Source: Paraburkholderia sp. BL9I2N2 (GTDB lineage: Bacteria; Pseudomonadota; Gammaproteobacteria; Burkholderiales; Burkholderiaceae). Taken from it: a stretch of 64,000 nt of DNA. Position 1 is the first letter of the stretch. Each line of letters starts with the position of its first letter. The notes under the pieces were generated by a model. That model searched no databases and was not told the origin of the DNA. It worked only from the letters and a program-made list of their open reading frames with translations. Made by a program: the position numbers and the translations under genes. This document shows, in pieces, positions 43,686-53,011 of the stretch. The stretch spans positions 372,001-436,000 of the forward strand of contig NZ_SMGP01000002.1 of assembly GCF_004339745.1 (NCBI RefSeq), in the 5' to 3' direction.

Positions 43686-43952
43686 TCAGGCCCTGTTGAA
43701 ATCGCCAGTCTCGAGTTCCACGGACTGTCCCCCGTTTTTTTCGAGGACCCGGCGTGTAGCGTTTTCAATCCGCGTGCGATTCGCCTCGAAGGTATTGACA
43801 AGGTTGTGGGCCGATGGGCCGTCGTTGCCGAAATGGTCGTTCAGCGCATCCAGCGACACGCTACACCAGACGTCGGCCCCGTCGACATTGGCTTCGAAGG
43901 CGACGCGTGCCGCTGCTACGACTTCACGGCGTCCGGTGAATTCGATCCTCAT
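43686..43952 (-). CDS. DUF1488 family protein
   Basis: An 88-residue protein. 'VAFEANVDGADVWCSVSLDALNDHFG' (in pieces) and 'NTFEANRTRIENATRRVLE' match the small DUF1488 family of unknown function. The ATG at 43952 has GGAGGG upstream; longer readings add an unlikely N-terminus. It is divergent from the DHA2 exporter gene. Confidence 0.85.
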   Translation of the reverse strand: MRIEFTGRREVVAAARVAFEANVDGADVWCSVSLDALNDHFGNDGPSAHNLVNTFEANRTRIENATRRVLEKNGGQSVELETGDFNRA

Positions 43953-44167
43953 GATGACCCTCCATTTGTCGAAAGAAAGCTTCGAACGCGCAAACGCTGT
44001 GCCAAGGCGGCGTGGTCCGCAAGGCCGCCCAGGGTCAGCGCACATTCTCAGCAGGGTGCATACTCGACACCGGCCGTCCTCGTACGGTCGTGCTGATGCG
44101 TCACGGTGTGCCCGCTTTTGGCCACGCCGCCCGACGTGCCTTATATCCTAATACTAACTCCTGGCCC

Positions 44168-45661
44168 ATGTCCCGCAACCCGCAATCGTCGCGTCCTCTC
44201 GTCATTGCCGCCGTGATGGCGTCCATGGCGATGGTCGCCATCGAAGCCACCATCGTTTCCACCGCCATGCCTCAGATCGTCGCGCAACTCGGCGATCTGC
44301 ATCTGTATAGCTGGGTCTTCTCGTCGTTCCTGCTCACCCAGACCGCGATGACCGTGGTCTTCGGCAAACTCGCCGACCTGTATGGCCGCAAGCCGATCGT
44401 GCTGGCCGGCATCGCGATCTTTCTGATCGGCTCGGTGCTGGCCGGCTTTGCCTGGTCGATGCCGGCGATGATCGCGTTCCGTCTGATTCAGGGCGTCGGC
44501 GCGGGCGCGATCCAGCCGGTCACGCTGACCATCGTCGCCGACCTCTATCCCGCGCGCGAACGCGGCAAGGTGCAAGGCTATCTCGCGAGCGTCTGGGCGA
44601 TTTCGGCGGTGGTGGGTCCGATGGTCGGCGGCTTCATCATTCACAACATGTCGTGGGCCTGGATCTTCTGGATGAACGTGCCGATCGGGCTCGCCTCCGC
44701 GGCGGGCTTCATCGCGTTCCTGCGCGAATCGGAACGGCATGCGCGCCCTTCGATCGATTTCGGCGGTGCGGCGCTGTTCATGGCGGCAATCGCCGCGCTC
44801 ATGATGGCGCTCACTTACGCCGGCGACGACCAGGTCGCGCAAGCCTTGATGGCGGGCGGAGCCTTCGTGCTGTGCGTGCTGCTGTTCGTGTGGCAGGAGC
44901 GCCGCGCGGCTGAACCGATGATCTCCTTCGCGCTGTGGAGCCGCCGGCCGATCGCCGCCTGCAACGGCTCGACCTTGCTGTCCGGCATGATCCTGATGGG
45001 TGCCACCACGTTCCTGCCAATGTACGTGCAGGGCGTGCTGCATCGCTCGCCGGTGATCGCCGGCCTCGCGTTGACGATGATGATGGTGGGCTGGCCGACC
45101 GGCGCCACGTTCGCAGCGAAGTCGTTTCATCGCCTCGGCTTGCGGCGCATTCTGATCGGCGGCAGCACGTTCATTCCGCTCGGCGCGGTGCTGCTGCTGT
45201 TTCTGTCGCCCGGCGGCTCGCCGCTCGTCGCCGCGTTCGGTTCGCTCATCATGGGCTTCGGCATGGGCACGTCGAGCGTCAGTTCGCTGGTGCTGATTCA
45301 GGAGATCGTCGGCATGGACGAGCGCGGCAGCGCCACCGCGTCGAACCTCTTCTCGCGCAATCTCGGCAGCACGTTGGGCGCGACGCTGTTCGGCGCGGTA
45401 CTCAACTTCGGGCTCAGTCATTCGAATGGCGCGGCCGTGGTCACCTCGGATCAGTTGAGGGCGCTGCTGCAGAATCAGGCCGTCAATCTCGGCGAGAGCG
45501 ACATGATCCGCGCGGTATTGCATCAGTCGCTGCACCTCACGTTCATCTCGCTCTTCGTCATCGCGATCTTCGTGGTCGCGCTGCTGTTGTTCGTGCCGTC
45601 GATCAGCATCGGGGCGGAGAAGAAGATGCCGCTCGAGGCGTTGTCGCCGCTGGAAGATTGA
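44168..45661 (+). CDS. MFS drug exporter, DHA2 (EmrB/QacA) family
   Basis: A 497-residue membrane protein with 14 predicted helices. 'FGKLADLYGRKPIVLAG' is MFS motif A. The stretch containing 'QGVGAGAIQPVTLTIVADLYPARERGK', in pieces, is motif B plus the following loop, and 'WAISAVVGPMVGGFI' is antiporter motif C. A late 'GSATASNLFSRNLGSTLG' is typical of DHA2 proteins. It exports drugs or other hydrophobic compounds in exchange for protons. No membrane-fusion partner is adjacent. The start at 44168 has no strong ribosome-binding site; frames further upstream look non-coding. Confidence 0.92.
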   Translation: MSRNPQSSRPLVIAAVMASMAMVAIEATIVSTAMPQIVAQLGDLHLYSWVFSSFLLTQTAMTVVFGKLADLYGRKPIVLAGIAIFLIGSVLAGFAWSMPAMIAFRLIQGVGAGAIQPVTLTIVADLYPARERGKVQGYLASVWAISAVVGPMVGGFIIHNMSWAWIFWMNVPIGLASAAGFIAFLRESERHARPSIDFGGAALFMAAIAALMMALTYAGDDQVAQALMAGGAFVLCVLLFVWQERRAAEPMISFALWSRRPIAACNGSTLLSGMILMGATTFLPMYVQGVLHRSPVIAGLALTMMMVGWPTGATFAAKSFHRLGLRRILIGGSTFIPLGAVLLLFLSPGGSPLVAAFGSLIMGFGMGTSSVSSLVLIQEIVGMDERGSATASNLFSRNLGSTLGATLFGAVLNFGLSHSNGAAVVTSDQLRALLQNQAVNLGESDMIRAVLHQSLHLTFISLFVIAIFVVALLLFVPSISIGAEKKMPLEALSPLED

Positions 45662-45736
45662 AATGCGTGGTGAGCGCGGCGCCGCACTGCGCGCTGCCAC
45701 GCTCGGTTCGATAGCGCGACGGCGCTGTTGCTAGCG

Positions 45737-46861
45737 TCAGCGCGCGCGCAACGTCGCCGCGAAAAAGCGGATCGCCCGATCAGCAGCCAGCGCATGCACC
45801 GCATCACGATCGACGCCCGGCCCGTCCTCGCAGATGCCCGCGAGATGCGCGACCACATCCGCGAGACACGTATCCAGGAATGTGTAGTGCGACGCGCCCG
45901 GCACCATCTCGACATGCGCTTTGGGCATCAAGCCCGCGATGCGGTGAATGTTGGTGGCCACGGGCGCGGTGACGTCGGCCTCGCCCGCGAGCAGCGAGAC
46001 TGGAATCGTCACGTCGGCGAACGAGGCGCTGTCGAAGGCTTCACCGAGCGCGGGCGCAATGGCGAACACGGCTTTAACGCGTGGATCGCGATACGATGCG
46101 CCGGACCGTGCGCGCGACGCCCTGGTTTGCGGCGAAAGATCGTCGAGCGTCAAGGGCGTCGCGCCCGATGCGTCGCTGATCCGCGCCGCCTCTGGTGGAT
46201 GGCAGATGGCGTCGGCCTGGGGTGACGTGCAGAAGCGCTCGAACGCCTGCAGATTGGTCCGCGCACCCGCCAGTTCGAGCACCGTGTAACCGCCCAGCGA
46301 GAACCCCACCGCGCCGATCCGCTCGCGGTCCACATGCGGGCCGAGCATCGGATCGGCGAGCACGCCGTCGAGCACTTCGCTCGCGTCAGTGGCGCGCTCC
46401 CACCAGAGCATGAAGCCGTCGCGGGTCAGCGGCGCCGCCGCGGTGTTACCCGGATGATTGGTGCCGGCCACGACATAGCCTTGCGCGGCGAGCGCCGCGG
46501 CCAGCCAGTCGAGACTGTCCGCGGTGCCGCCCGTGCCGTGCGAAAGCACCAGCAACGGGTAGCTTGTGCGCGCGGTGGACAGCGGCGCATCGTCGGCGGC
46601 GGCGTGGCCGTGAAAAATCGGATGACCGGGCGCGCCGATCTCGCGCGGCGTCTGCGGCACCGACGTATCGGCCGGATACCAGATGCGCGTCACCAATGCC
46701 TCGGTCTTCGCCCCGCGCCAATTGCGGGCTACAGCGGGATGAAACACCCGCGTCGTCTCGCCCACATGCAAGTCGACCTGATCCGCCGACGCGGCACCCG
46801 CCCAGCACAACGCCGCCGCACACGCCAGCCTGGCGATGACGGCACAGCTCACACGAAACAT
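45737..46861 (-). CDS. Exported alpha/beta hydrolase (dienelactone-hydrolase-like)
   Basis: A 374-residue hydrolase with a signal peptide (about residues 1-26, cleavage after ASA). The core shows 'LLVLSHGTGGTADSLDWLA' (oxyanion HGTGG) and 'IGAVGFSLGGYTVLELAG', where Ser in GFSLGG is the nucleophile. An Asp in 'LLAGEADVTAP' and His in 'GASHYTFLD' complete the triad. This is the group annotated as predicted dienelactone hydrolases or PAF-acetylhydrolase-like proteins; the substrate is unknown. The start is two bases beyond the stop of the AraC regulator, so the pair is translationally coupled. Confidence 0.87.
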   Translation of the reverse strand: MFRVSCAVIARLACAAALCWAGAASADQVDLHVGETTRVFHPAVARNWRGAKTEALVTRIWYPADTSVPQTPREIGAPGHPIFHGHAAADDAPLSTARTSYPLLVLSHGTGGTADSLDWLAAALAAQGYVVAGTNHPGNTAAAPLTRDGFMLWWERATDASEVLDGVLADPMLGPHVDRERIGAVGFSLGGYTVLELAGARTNLQAFERFCTSPQADAICHPPEAARISDASGATPLTLDDLSPQTRASRARSGASYRDPRVKAVFAIAPALGEAFDSASFADVTIPVSLLAGEADVTAPVATNIHRIAGLMPKAHVEMVPGASHYTFLDTCLADVVAHLAGICEDGPGVDRDAVHALAADRAIRFFAATLRAR

Positions 46862-46863
46862 GG

Positions 46864-47757
46864 TCAGTCCTTGCGGATTGGAATCATCAGGTCGGTCACG
46901 CACGTCTGCTGCAGACCGGCGACCAGTGGACTGCGATACAACTCGAGCGCGGGACGCCGGTCGCGCAGAAAGCCGCTTTGCGGCAGCCAGCCGCCGTAAA
47001 GTGCGCGAAAGGTCGGCGAGATCAGCGCATACGGGCCGATCAGCCGATGCACCGCATACAGTCCGCCTTCGAGCCGCAAGGGTTCGACGGCGTCGTCCAT
47101 CTCGACGGCCACGGCATGCGGCCCCGTGACAATCGCCGCGCGATAGCTGAAGCTGTCCTTTACCGCGGGATCGCGCACGCAGATGCCCACGCGCTGATCC
47201 ATCGCCGCGTTTTCGTCGCAATGCAGCATCGTCATGAGCGAGCGAAAGGTCTGGCCGATGGTCGCGACCGGCCCGTCATGCCGAAGACTGAGCACGTCGA
47301 ACGGCGCGATCTCCGTGAGTTCGACGGCAGGCAACGCCGGAGCCGGGGCGTTGTTCCGTGACGCGGCGAGCGGTGCGTCCGCCGACCTGCCCGTGCATGG
47401 CGCCGCCAGACGTTTCTGGCGCGCCTTGAACTCGCTCGGCGAAACACCGGTGAAGCCGCGAAACGCCCGCGCGAAAGCCTGCGGGCTGTTGTAGCCGGCA
47501 TCGTGCGCGACCGTGGTGACCGACGCGGCGGCATCGGTCAACCGTTGCGCCGCTTGCGCAAGCCGCAGGCGTTGCACGGTCTCCACGACGCTCTCGCCCG
47601 TCAGCGCGCGGTAGACGCGATGAAAATGAAACGGCGACAGATGCGCCACCGCGGCGAGGCTCTCGAGCGTGTGGTGCGCGCCGGGTTCGAGCAGAATCGC
47701 CTCGACCACGCGGGCGATCCGTCGGCGGTAGTCACGTTCGGTGCTGGGCTTCATCAT
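46864..47757 (-). CDS. AraC-family regulator with GyrI-like effector domain
   Basis: A 297-residue protein with the DNA-binding domain at the N-terminus (residues about 8-110). Two helix-turn-helix units are seen, 'TLESLAAVAHLSPFHFHRVYRALTGES' (in pieces) and 'VTTVAHDAGYNSPQAFARAFRGFTGVSPSEF'. The C-terminal 150 residues form a GyrI-like/SOUL-type small-molecule domain ('DVLSLRHDGPVATIGQTF'), the layout of Rob and SbmC-related regulators. Start ambiguity between two adjacent ATGs (47757, 47754) is harmless. It immediately precedes the hydrolase gene, its probable target. Confidence 0.9.
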   Translation of the reverse strand: MMKPSTERDYRRRIARVVEAILLEPGAHHTLESLAAVAHLSPFHFHRVYRALTGESVVETVQRLRLAQAAQRLTDAAASVTTVAHDAGYNSPQAFARAFRGFTGVSPSEFKARQKRLAAPCTGRSADAPLAASRNNAPAPALPAVELTEIAPFDVLSLRHDGPVATIGQTFRSLMTMLHCDENAAMDQRVGICVRDPAVKDSFSYRAAIVTGPHAVAVEMDDAVEPLRLEGGLYAVHRLIGPYALISPTFRALYGGWLPQSGFLRDRRPALELYRSPLVAGLQQTCVTDLMIPIRKD

Positions 47758-47814
47758 GGCGCTAGGATAGCGGCGTCGCTGCCGCAAGACGGTGCAGAGC
47801 TTGCGAAATTTCAG

Positions 47815-48043
47815 GCGGCGCGTGATCGAGCGCCCCGAAGTGCACGCCGACATTACCAACACCGTGTTCTATCCGAGCGCGGATGCCGCCGCGCGCAAAT
47901 TCGTGCGGCCGGAAATTCTCAACGACCCGACCGTGTATCCGCCTGAGCCCGTGCTGAAAACGTTGTTTCTGCTCAAGCCCTTGCCCGCGCAGATCAAGCG
48001 TCTGGAAGGCCGCTTGTGGGCGCAGCTGAAATCGGGTTCGTGA
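47815..48043 (+). pseudogene. Remnant of a polyamine ABC transporter binding protein (PotF-like C-terminus)
   Basis: About 75 residues match only the C-terminal end of PotD/PotF proteins: 'PEVHADITNTVFYPSADAAARK' (in pieces), 'NDPTVYPPEPVLKTLFLLK' and 'RLEGRLWAQLKSG'. An intact protein would have about 370 residues. The upstream sequence is the promoter region of the divergent AraC gene, so about four fifths of the gene is gone. No other pot genes are nearby. Confidence 0.8.
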
Positions 48044-48070
48044 TGTACCGCTGAAGTGACCGGGCGGCCG

Positions 48071-49003
48071 TCAGGCCGCCTGGCCTTCCGCCGTGAGCAA
48101 CTCGATGCCGTCGAGTTGCGCCGCGCAGGTATCGCGCACGATCGTGACGAAATCATCGAAATAAGGCCGGCTCGCGAAGCCTTTCGCGGCCACCGCGTAC
48201 AGCTCGCTCCACAGTCCCTGTGTGCCGACGCGTTTGGCCAGCACGTAATCGTGGTCGACGTAATTTTTCACGCCCCAGTTCGGCAGCGCCGCGATCCCGC
48301 GGCGGCTCGCCACCAGTTGCATGATGGCGATGGTCAGCTCCGCCGTGCGCCGTTCGAGTTTGATACCGGCCGGCTCCAGCACCTGGCGAATCAGATCGAT
48401 GCGCGCCTCGGGCACCGGATAGGTGATCAACGTCTCGTCGCGCAGATCGTCCGACACCACCCGGCGCTTGTTGCGCAGCCGATGCTCGTTGGCCATCACC
48501 ACCAGGATCTCGAAGCGAAATAGCGGCGCGATATGCAGGCTGCGCCGCGTGGCCGGTTTCGAGCCGATCACCACATCGGCCTTGCCGTCGCTCAGCAAGC
48601 GCAACGGGTCCGCGTGGAAGCCGGCGACCAGATCCACTTCGACTTCCGGCCAGCGCCGGCGGAACTCGTCCATCACCGGCATCAGCCAGTCGAAGCAGGT
48701 ATGGCATTCCAGCACGATGCGCAACTCGCCGCGCGTGTCGCCCTTCAGACGCACGAGATCGCGCTCCGCCGCACTCACCGCCGCGATCGTCTCGCGGCCG
48801 AGCGCCAGCAGCCGCTCGCCGGCGGCGGTAAAGCGCAAGCCCTGTTTGGTGCGCTCGAACAGCGACACCTCGTAGTGCGCCTCGATATCGCGAATCTGAT
48901 GCGAGAGCGCCGACTGGCTCAGATGCACGCGCTCGGCGGCCGCCACCAGCTTGCCCGACTCGGCAATGGCAATCAGCGAACGCAAGTGGCGAAGCTCAAG
49001 CAT
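48071..49003 (-). CDS. metR: LysR-family regulator MetR
   Basis: A 310-residue LTTR. The N-terminal helix-turn-helix 'LRSLIAIAESGKLVAAAERVHLSQSALSHQI', seen in pieces, is followed by 'LFERTKQGLRFTAAGERLL', both close to MetR. It is divergent from metE with a 135-base gap, the classical arrangement. MetR activates metE and uses homocysteine as co-inducer. The effector domain includes 'GIAALPNWGVKNY'. Confidence 0.92.
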   Translation of the reverse strand: MLELRHLRSLIAIAESGKLVAAAERVHLSQSALSHQIRDIEAHYEVSLFERTKQGLRFTAAGERLLALGRETIAAVSAAERDLVRLKGDTRGELRIVLECHTCFDWLMPVMDEFRRRWPEVEVDLVAGFHADPLRLLSDGKADVVIGSKPATRRSLHIAPLFRFEILVVMANEHRLRNKRRVVSDDLRDETLITYPVPEARIDLIRQVLEPAGIKLERRTAELTIAIMQLVASRRGIAALPNWGVKNYVDHDYVLAKRVGTQGLWSELYAVAAKGFASRPYFDDFVTIVRDTCAAQLDGIELLTAEGQAA

Positions 49004-49038
49004 GGGATGGCTCCGCGTTGAACGAATCAGGTTGGATA

Positions 49039-49051
49039 TGAATCTGGCTCA
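49039..49051. promoter_or_regulatory. Candidate MetR-binding site
   Basis: TGAA-TCTGG-CTCA fits the MetR consensus TGAA-N5-TTCA with one mismatch and lies in the metR-metE gap, 88 bases before the metE start. Other partial TGAA and TTCA half-sites occur nearby. Suggestive only. Confidence 0.4.
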
Positions 49052-49138
49052 TACATTGGTGAAAACATGTCGCTTGATGAATCATAGCGTGACTTTCACA
49101 CTGGGCGCCAATTCACACAACGAACAACAGGACTTCAC

Positions 49139-51433
49139 ATGGCCCGCACGCATATTCCCGGCTTTCCTCGCATCGGCGCGCAGCGCGAACTGAAATTCGC
49201 GCAGGAATCGTTCTGGCGCGGCGAATCCGACGAACAGTATCTGCGTGGCGTCGCGCGCGAACTTCGCGCCCGTCATTGGCAATTGCAGCAGGATGCCAGG
49301 CTGGATTTCGTCACCGTCGGCGACTTCGCCTACTACGACCAGATGCTCAATCTGAGCGCGCTGCTCGGCGCATTGCCGCAGCGGTTCGGCTTCGATCCGA
49401 AGGCGCTGTCGCTCGCGCAGTACTACGAGCTCGCGCGCGGCAACGCCGCGCAACCGGCGATGGAAATGACCAAATGGTTCGACACGAACTACCACTACCT
49501 CGTCCCCGAACTGGGCCCGCAGACGAGTTTCGACGGCGGCGTCGAGTGGCTGTTCGAGGAGATCGATGAAGCGCTCGCGCTGAATCTGCCGGTCAAGCCG
49601 GTGCTGATCGGCCCGATCACTTACCTGTGGCTGTCGAAGAGCCATGTCGCCGGTTTCGACCGCCTGTCGTTGCTGCCGAAGCTCGTGATCCGCTACAGCC
49701 GTCTGCTGGACAAGCTCAAGCAGCGCGGCATCGAATGGGTGCAGTTGGACGAGCCGGCCTTGTGCGTCGATCTGCCCGCTGAATGGCTCGACGCGTTTTC
49801 CGCCGCGTATGACGTGCTCGGCACGTCGGGTGTGAAAGTGCTGCTGGCCACGTACTTCGAAAGCGCCGCGGAGCAAGCGCCGCGCGTGGCCGCGCTGCCG
49901 GTCGCCGGCGTGCATCTCGACCTGGCGCGCGCCCCGCAGCAACTCGACGCGTGGCGCGCGGCCTTGCCCGCGCACGCGGTGTTGTCGGCCGGTGTGATCG
50001 ATGGCCGCAATATCTGGCGCGCGGACCTCGGCGAGATCGTCGAATCGTTGCAGGCATTGCATGCGGAGTTCGGCGAACGGCTGTGGGTTTCGTCGTCGTG
50101 CTCGTTGCTGCATGTGCCGGTCTCGCTCGACGCGGAGAAAAAACTCGACGCCGATCTGAAATCCTGGCTCGCCTTCGCCACCGAGAAGCTCGACGAAGTC
50201 GCCACGCTCGCCCTCGCCTTGCGCGATCCCGCGGCAGCCGAAGCGACGCTTGCCGCCACTGACCGCGCGCTCGAAGCGCGCCGCCACTCCAGCTCAGTGG
50301 TCAACGCGCTCGTGCAAAAACGCGTGGCCGCGGTGAGCAGCGCGATGGCCGACCGGCAAAGCCCGTTTGCCGAACGCAATCGTCTGCAGCGCGAAGCGCT
50401 CGGCCTGCCGCTCCTGCCGACCACCACGATCGGCTCGTTCCCGCAAACGCCGGCGATCCGCCAGGCGCGTGCCGCTTACAAACGCGGCGAACTGCGCGCG
50501 CTCGACTATCTGCAGCGCATGCGCGCCGAGATCGAGATCGCCGTTCGCAAACAGGAAGAGTTAGGTCTCGACGTGCTGGTGCATGGCGAAGCCGAACGCA
50601 ACGACATGGTCGAATATTTCGGCGAACAGTTGTGGGGCTATGCGTTCACGGAAAACGGCTGGGTGCAGAGCTACGGCTCGCGCTGCGTGAAACCGCCGAT
50701 CATCTACGGCGATGTCTACCGTCCCGAACCGATGACGGTCGAGACCACGCGTTACGCGCAATCGCTCACGCAGCGGCTGATGAAAGGCATGCTGACCGGC
50801 CCGGTGACGATGCTGCAATGGTCGTTCGTGCGCGACGACCAGCCGCGCTCGAGCACCGCGCTGCAACTCGCGCTCGCGATCCGCGACGAGGTCGTGGATC
50901 TGGAAAAGGCCGGCATTCGCATCATCCAGATCGACGAACCGGCTTTCCGCGAAGGCTTGCCGTTGCGTCAAGCCGATTGGGCCGCCTATCTGGAATGGGC
51001 CACGCGTGTGTTCCGCATTTCCGCAGCGGGCGTCGCCGATCAAACGCAGATTCATACGCATATGTGCTATTCGGAGTTCAACGACATTCTGCCGTCGATC
51101 GCCGCGATGGATGCCGACGTGATCACCATCGAAACCTCGCGTTCGGCGATGGAACTGCTCGACGGCTTCGGCGCCTTCGCGTATCCGAACGAAATCGGCC
51201 CGGGTGTCTACGATATCCACTCGCCGCGCGTGCCGGACGCGCAAGCCATGCAACGTCTGCTGGAACGCGCGTGCGAAGTGATTCCGGCCGAACGCCTGTG
51301 GGTCAATCCGGATTGCGGGCTGAAGACGCGCGGCTGGCCGGAAACGGAAGCGGCGCTGACGAATATGGTTCGGGCCGCCAAGGCATTGCGTGCGAAGCTG
51401 GCGGCGAGGCAGCCGGATGCATTGACGGCTTAA
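49139..51433 (+). CDS. metE: Cobalamin-independent methionine synthase
   Basis: A 764-residue enzyme moving the methyl group of 5-methyltetrahydropteroyltri-L-glutamate to homocysteine, the last step of methionine synthesis. The N-terminus 'THIPGFPRIGAQRELKFA' and the C-terminal domain motifs are typical: 'TTTIGSFPQTPAIR', 'HGEAERNDMVEYF', zinc His and Cys in 'IHTHMCYSEFND', and zinc Cys in 'NPDCGLKTRGW'. It is full length and is followed by a terminator. A B12-independent enzyme beside a complete corrin cluster is notable, but no riboswitch is seen before metE. Confidence 0.97.
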   Translation: MARTHIPGFPRIGAQRELKFAQESFWRGESDEQYLRGVARELRARHWQLQQDARLDFVTVGDFAYYDQMLNLSALLGALPQRFGFDPKALSLAQYYELARGNAAQPAMEMTKWFDTNYHYLVPELGPQTSFDGGVEWLFEEIDEALALNLPVKPVLIGPITYLWLSKSHVAGFDRLSLLPKLVIRYSRLLDKLKQRGIEWVQLDEPALCVDLPAEWLDAFSAAYDVLGTSGVKVLLATYFESAAEQAPRVAALPVAGVHLDLARAPQQLDAWRAALPAHAVLSAGVIDGRNIWRADLGEIVESLQALHAEFGERLWVSSSCSLLHVPVSLDAEKKLDADLKSWLAFATEKLDEVATLALALRDPAAAEATLAATDRALEARRHSSSVVNALVQKRVAAVSSAMADRQSPFAERNRLQREALGLPLLPTTTIGSFPQTPAIRQARAAYKRGELRALDYLQRMRAEIEIAVRKQEELGLDVLVHGEAERNDMVEYFGEQLWGYAFTENGWVQSYGSRCVKPPIIYGDVYRPEPMTVETTRYAQSLTQRLMKGMLTGPVTMLQWSFVRDDQPRSSTALQLALAIRDEVVDLEKAGIRIIQIDEPAFREGLPLRQADWAAYLEWATRVFRISAAGVADQTQIHTHMCYSEFNDILPSIAAMDADVITIETSRSAMELLDGFGAFAYPNEIGPGVYDIHSPRVPDAQAMQRLLERACEVIPAERLWVNPDCGLKTRGWPETEAALTNMVRAAKALRAKLAARQPDALTA

Positions 51434-51462
51434 GAGATCAGCCATTGATCTGGCGTTGGTCG

Positions 51463-51503
51463 CCCATCCGTGCGCTGTTTCGTGTCGCGCGGATGGGTTT
51501 TTT
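51463..51503 (+). terminator. Rho-independent terminator after metE
   Basis: CCCATCC and GGATGGG, extended by further G-C pairing in the loop-proximal GCGC segments, form a strong stem immediately followed by six T residues. It lies 30 bases after the metE stop and just before the convergent cobM stop. Confidence 0.9.
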
Positions 51504-51516
51504 CACGTAGACAGGT

Positions 51517-52242
51517 TCAGTCTTTCGCGTACAGCGTCGAGTCCGCGAAGCCTTCCGCGGCGAGCACCTGTCCGACCAGAATCAACGCGGTCCGCTCGAT
51601 GGATGTCGACTGCACCTTGCTGACGATGTCGTCGAGCGTGCCGGTGATCTTCTCCTCGTCCGGCCAGCTCGCGCGATAGATCACCGCGATCGGACATGCG
51701 CCGCCGTAATGCGGCCGCAATTCGTCGACGATGCGCGCAAGGTGCCGCACGCCGAGGTGAATCGCCATCGTCGCGCGATGGCGGGCGAGGTCGGCCAGTT
51801 GTTCGCCTTCGGGCATGCTGGTTTTGCTCGCGAAGCGCGTGAGGATCAGCGTCTGCGAAACGTCGGGCAGCGTGAGTTCGCAACCCAGCGCCGCCGCGCT
51901 TGCCGCCGTAGCGGTGACACCCGGCACGATCTCGTAGGGAATCTTCAGTTCGCGCAGTCTGCGGATCTGTTCGCCGATCGCGCCGTACAAGGACGGATCG
52001 CCGGAATGCACGCGCGCCACATCCTGGCCTTTGGCATGCGCGGCCGCGAGCAACGCGATGATCTGATCGAGGTCGAGCTCGGCGGTGTTGACGACCTGCT
52101 GCGCCGCGTGACCTTCGAGCACCGCGGCCGGCACGAGCGAACCCGCGTACAGGATCACCGGACAGCTGCGCACGAGGCGCTGCCCTTTTACCGTGATCAG
52201 TTCCGGGTCGCCGGGACCCGCACCGATAAAAAACACCGTCAT
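51517..52242 (-). CDS. cobM: Precorrin-4 C11-methyltransferase
   Basis: A 241-residue SAM-dependent tetrapyrrole methylase that methylates precorrin-4 at C-11. The family opening 'VFFIGAGPGDPELITVKGQRL' (in pieces) contains the SAM-binding GAGPGDP. 'ILYAGSLV', 'RVHSGDPSLYGAIGEQ' and 'YEIVPGVTATAASAAALG' are specific to CobM/CbiF. Last gene of the left-pointing cob arm, 46 bases after cobK. Confidence 0.95.
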   Translation of the reverse strand: MTVFFIGAGPGDPELITVKGQRLVRSCPVILYAGSLVPAAVLEGHAAQQVVNTAELDLDQIIALLAAAHAKGQDVARVHSGDPSLYGAIGEQIRRLRELKIPYEIVPGVTATAASAAALGCELTLPDVSQTLILTRFASKTSMPEGEQLADLARHRATMAIHLGVRHLARIVDELRPHYGGACPIAVIYRASWPDEEKITGTLDDIVSKVQSTSIERTALILVGQVLAAEGFADSTLYAKD

Positions 52243-52288
52243 TCACTACTCCATGATTCGTTGAGGCGGCATGGCATGCATGCGCGAT

Positions 52289-53011
52289 TCAGGCTACGGC
52301 TTGCAGCGCGTCGAGCAGATCTGAAACGCTTTCGAATTCCCGCTCCGCCGCCGGTAACTCGGGACGGCGCAGCATCACGACTGGCAAACCGCGTTCACGC
52401 GCGACTTCGAGTTTCGCCTCGGTTGCGTTGCCGCCGCTGTTTTTACTGACGACCACGTCGAAGGCTTGCAGCGCGAACAACGCGCGCTCGCCTTCGAGCG
52501 TGAACGGACCGCGCGCCGCGAGTATCCGCGCACGCGGCGTGTCTGCGTGTGCTTCGAGACAACGCACGATCCAGAACTGATGCGGGGGAATCTCGTCGAG
52601 ATGCGCGAGCGGCTCGCGGCCGAGCGCGAAGAGCGGCTTTCTGAACGGCGCGAGCGCATCCGTGAGCTCGTTCCAGTTGCCGACCATGCGCCAGTCGTCG
52701 CCGGCTTGCGGCTGCCAGGCCGGGCGGCGTAGCGCCCAATATGGCACGCGCATGGCGCGGCTCGCCTGCGCCGCATTCGCGCTGACTTGCGCGGCATAGG
52801 GATGCGTCGCGTCGATCACGAGACCAATGCCTTCGCTTTCGATGTAGCGTGCCATGCCTTCGCTGCCGCCGAAGCCGCCCACGCGCACCGCGCACGCCAG
52901 ATCGTCCGGCACCTTGCCGAGGCCGGCGAGACTATACACGTCCTTAGCGCCGAGTTGCCGCGCGATCCGCAGCGCGTCGCCGGTGCCGCCGAGCAGCAGA
53001 ATCCGCTTCAT
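52289..53011 (-). CDS. cobK: Precorrin-6A reductase
   Basis: A 240-residue NADPH-dependent reductase of the corrin macrocycle. 'ILLLGGTGDALRIARQL' is the nucleotide-binding start, 'VIDATHPYAAQVSANA' the CobK/CbiJ signature, and 'VVSKNSGGNATEAKLEVAR' the conserved C-terminal region. Its start overlaps the cbiD stop by 4 nt, so the two are translationally coupled. Confidence 0.95.
   Translation of the reverse strand: MKRILLLGGTGDALRIARQLGAKDVYSLAGLGKVPDDLACAVRVGGFGGSEGMARYIESEGIGLVIDATHPYAAQVSANAAQASRAMRVPYWALRRPAWQPQAGDDWRMVGNWNELTDALAPFRKPLFALGREPLAHLDEIPPHQFWIVRCLEAHADTPRARILAARGPFTLEGERALFALQAFDVVVSKNSGGNATEAKLEVARERGLPVVMLRRPELPAAEREFESVSDLLDALQAVA

Noticed and set aside
43581..44096. Open frames on the plus strand over the DUF1488 gene
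   Set aside because: No family resemblance, and the minus-strand DUF1488 protein with a strong ribosome-binding site explains the region.
44141..45700. Long minus-strand open frame opposite the DHA2 exporter
   Set aside because: Arg/His/Glu-rich without hydrophobic segments or motifs; a shadow of the exporter, whose MFS motifs are unmistakable.
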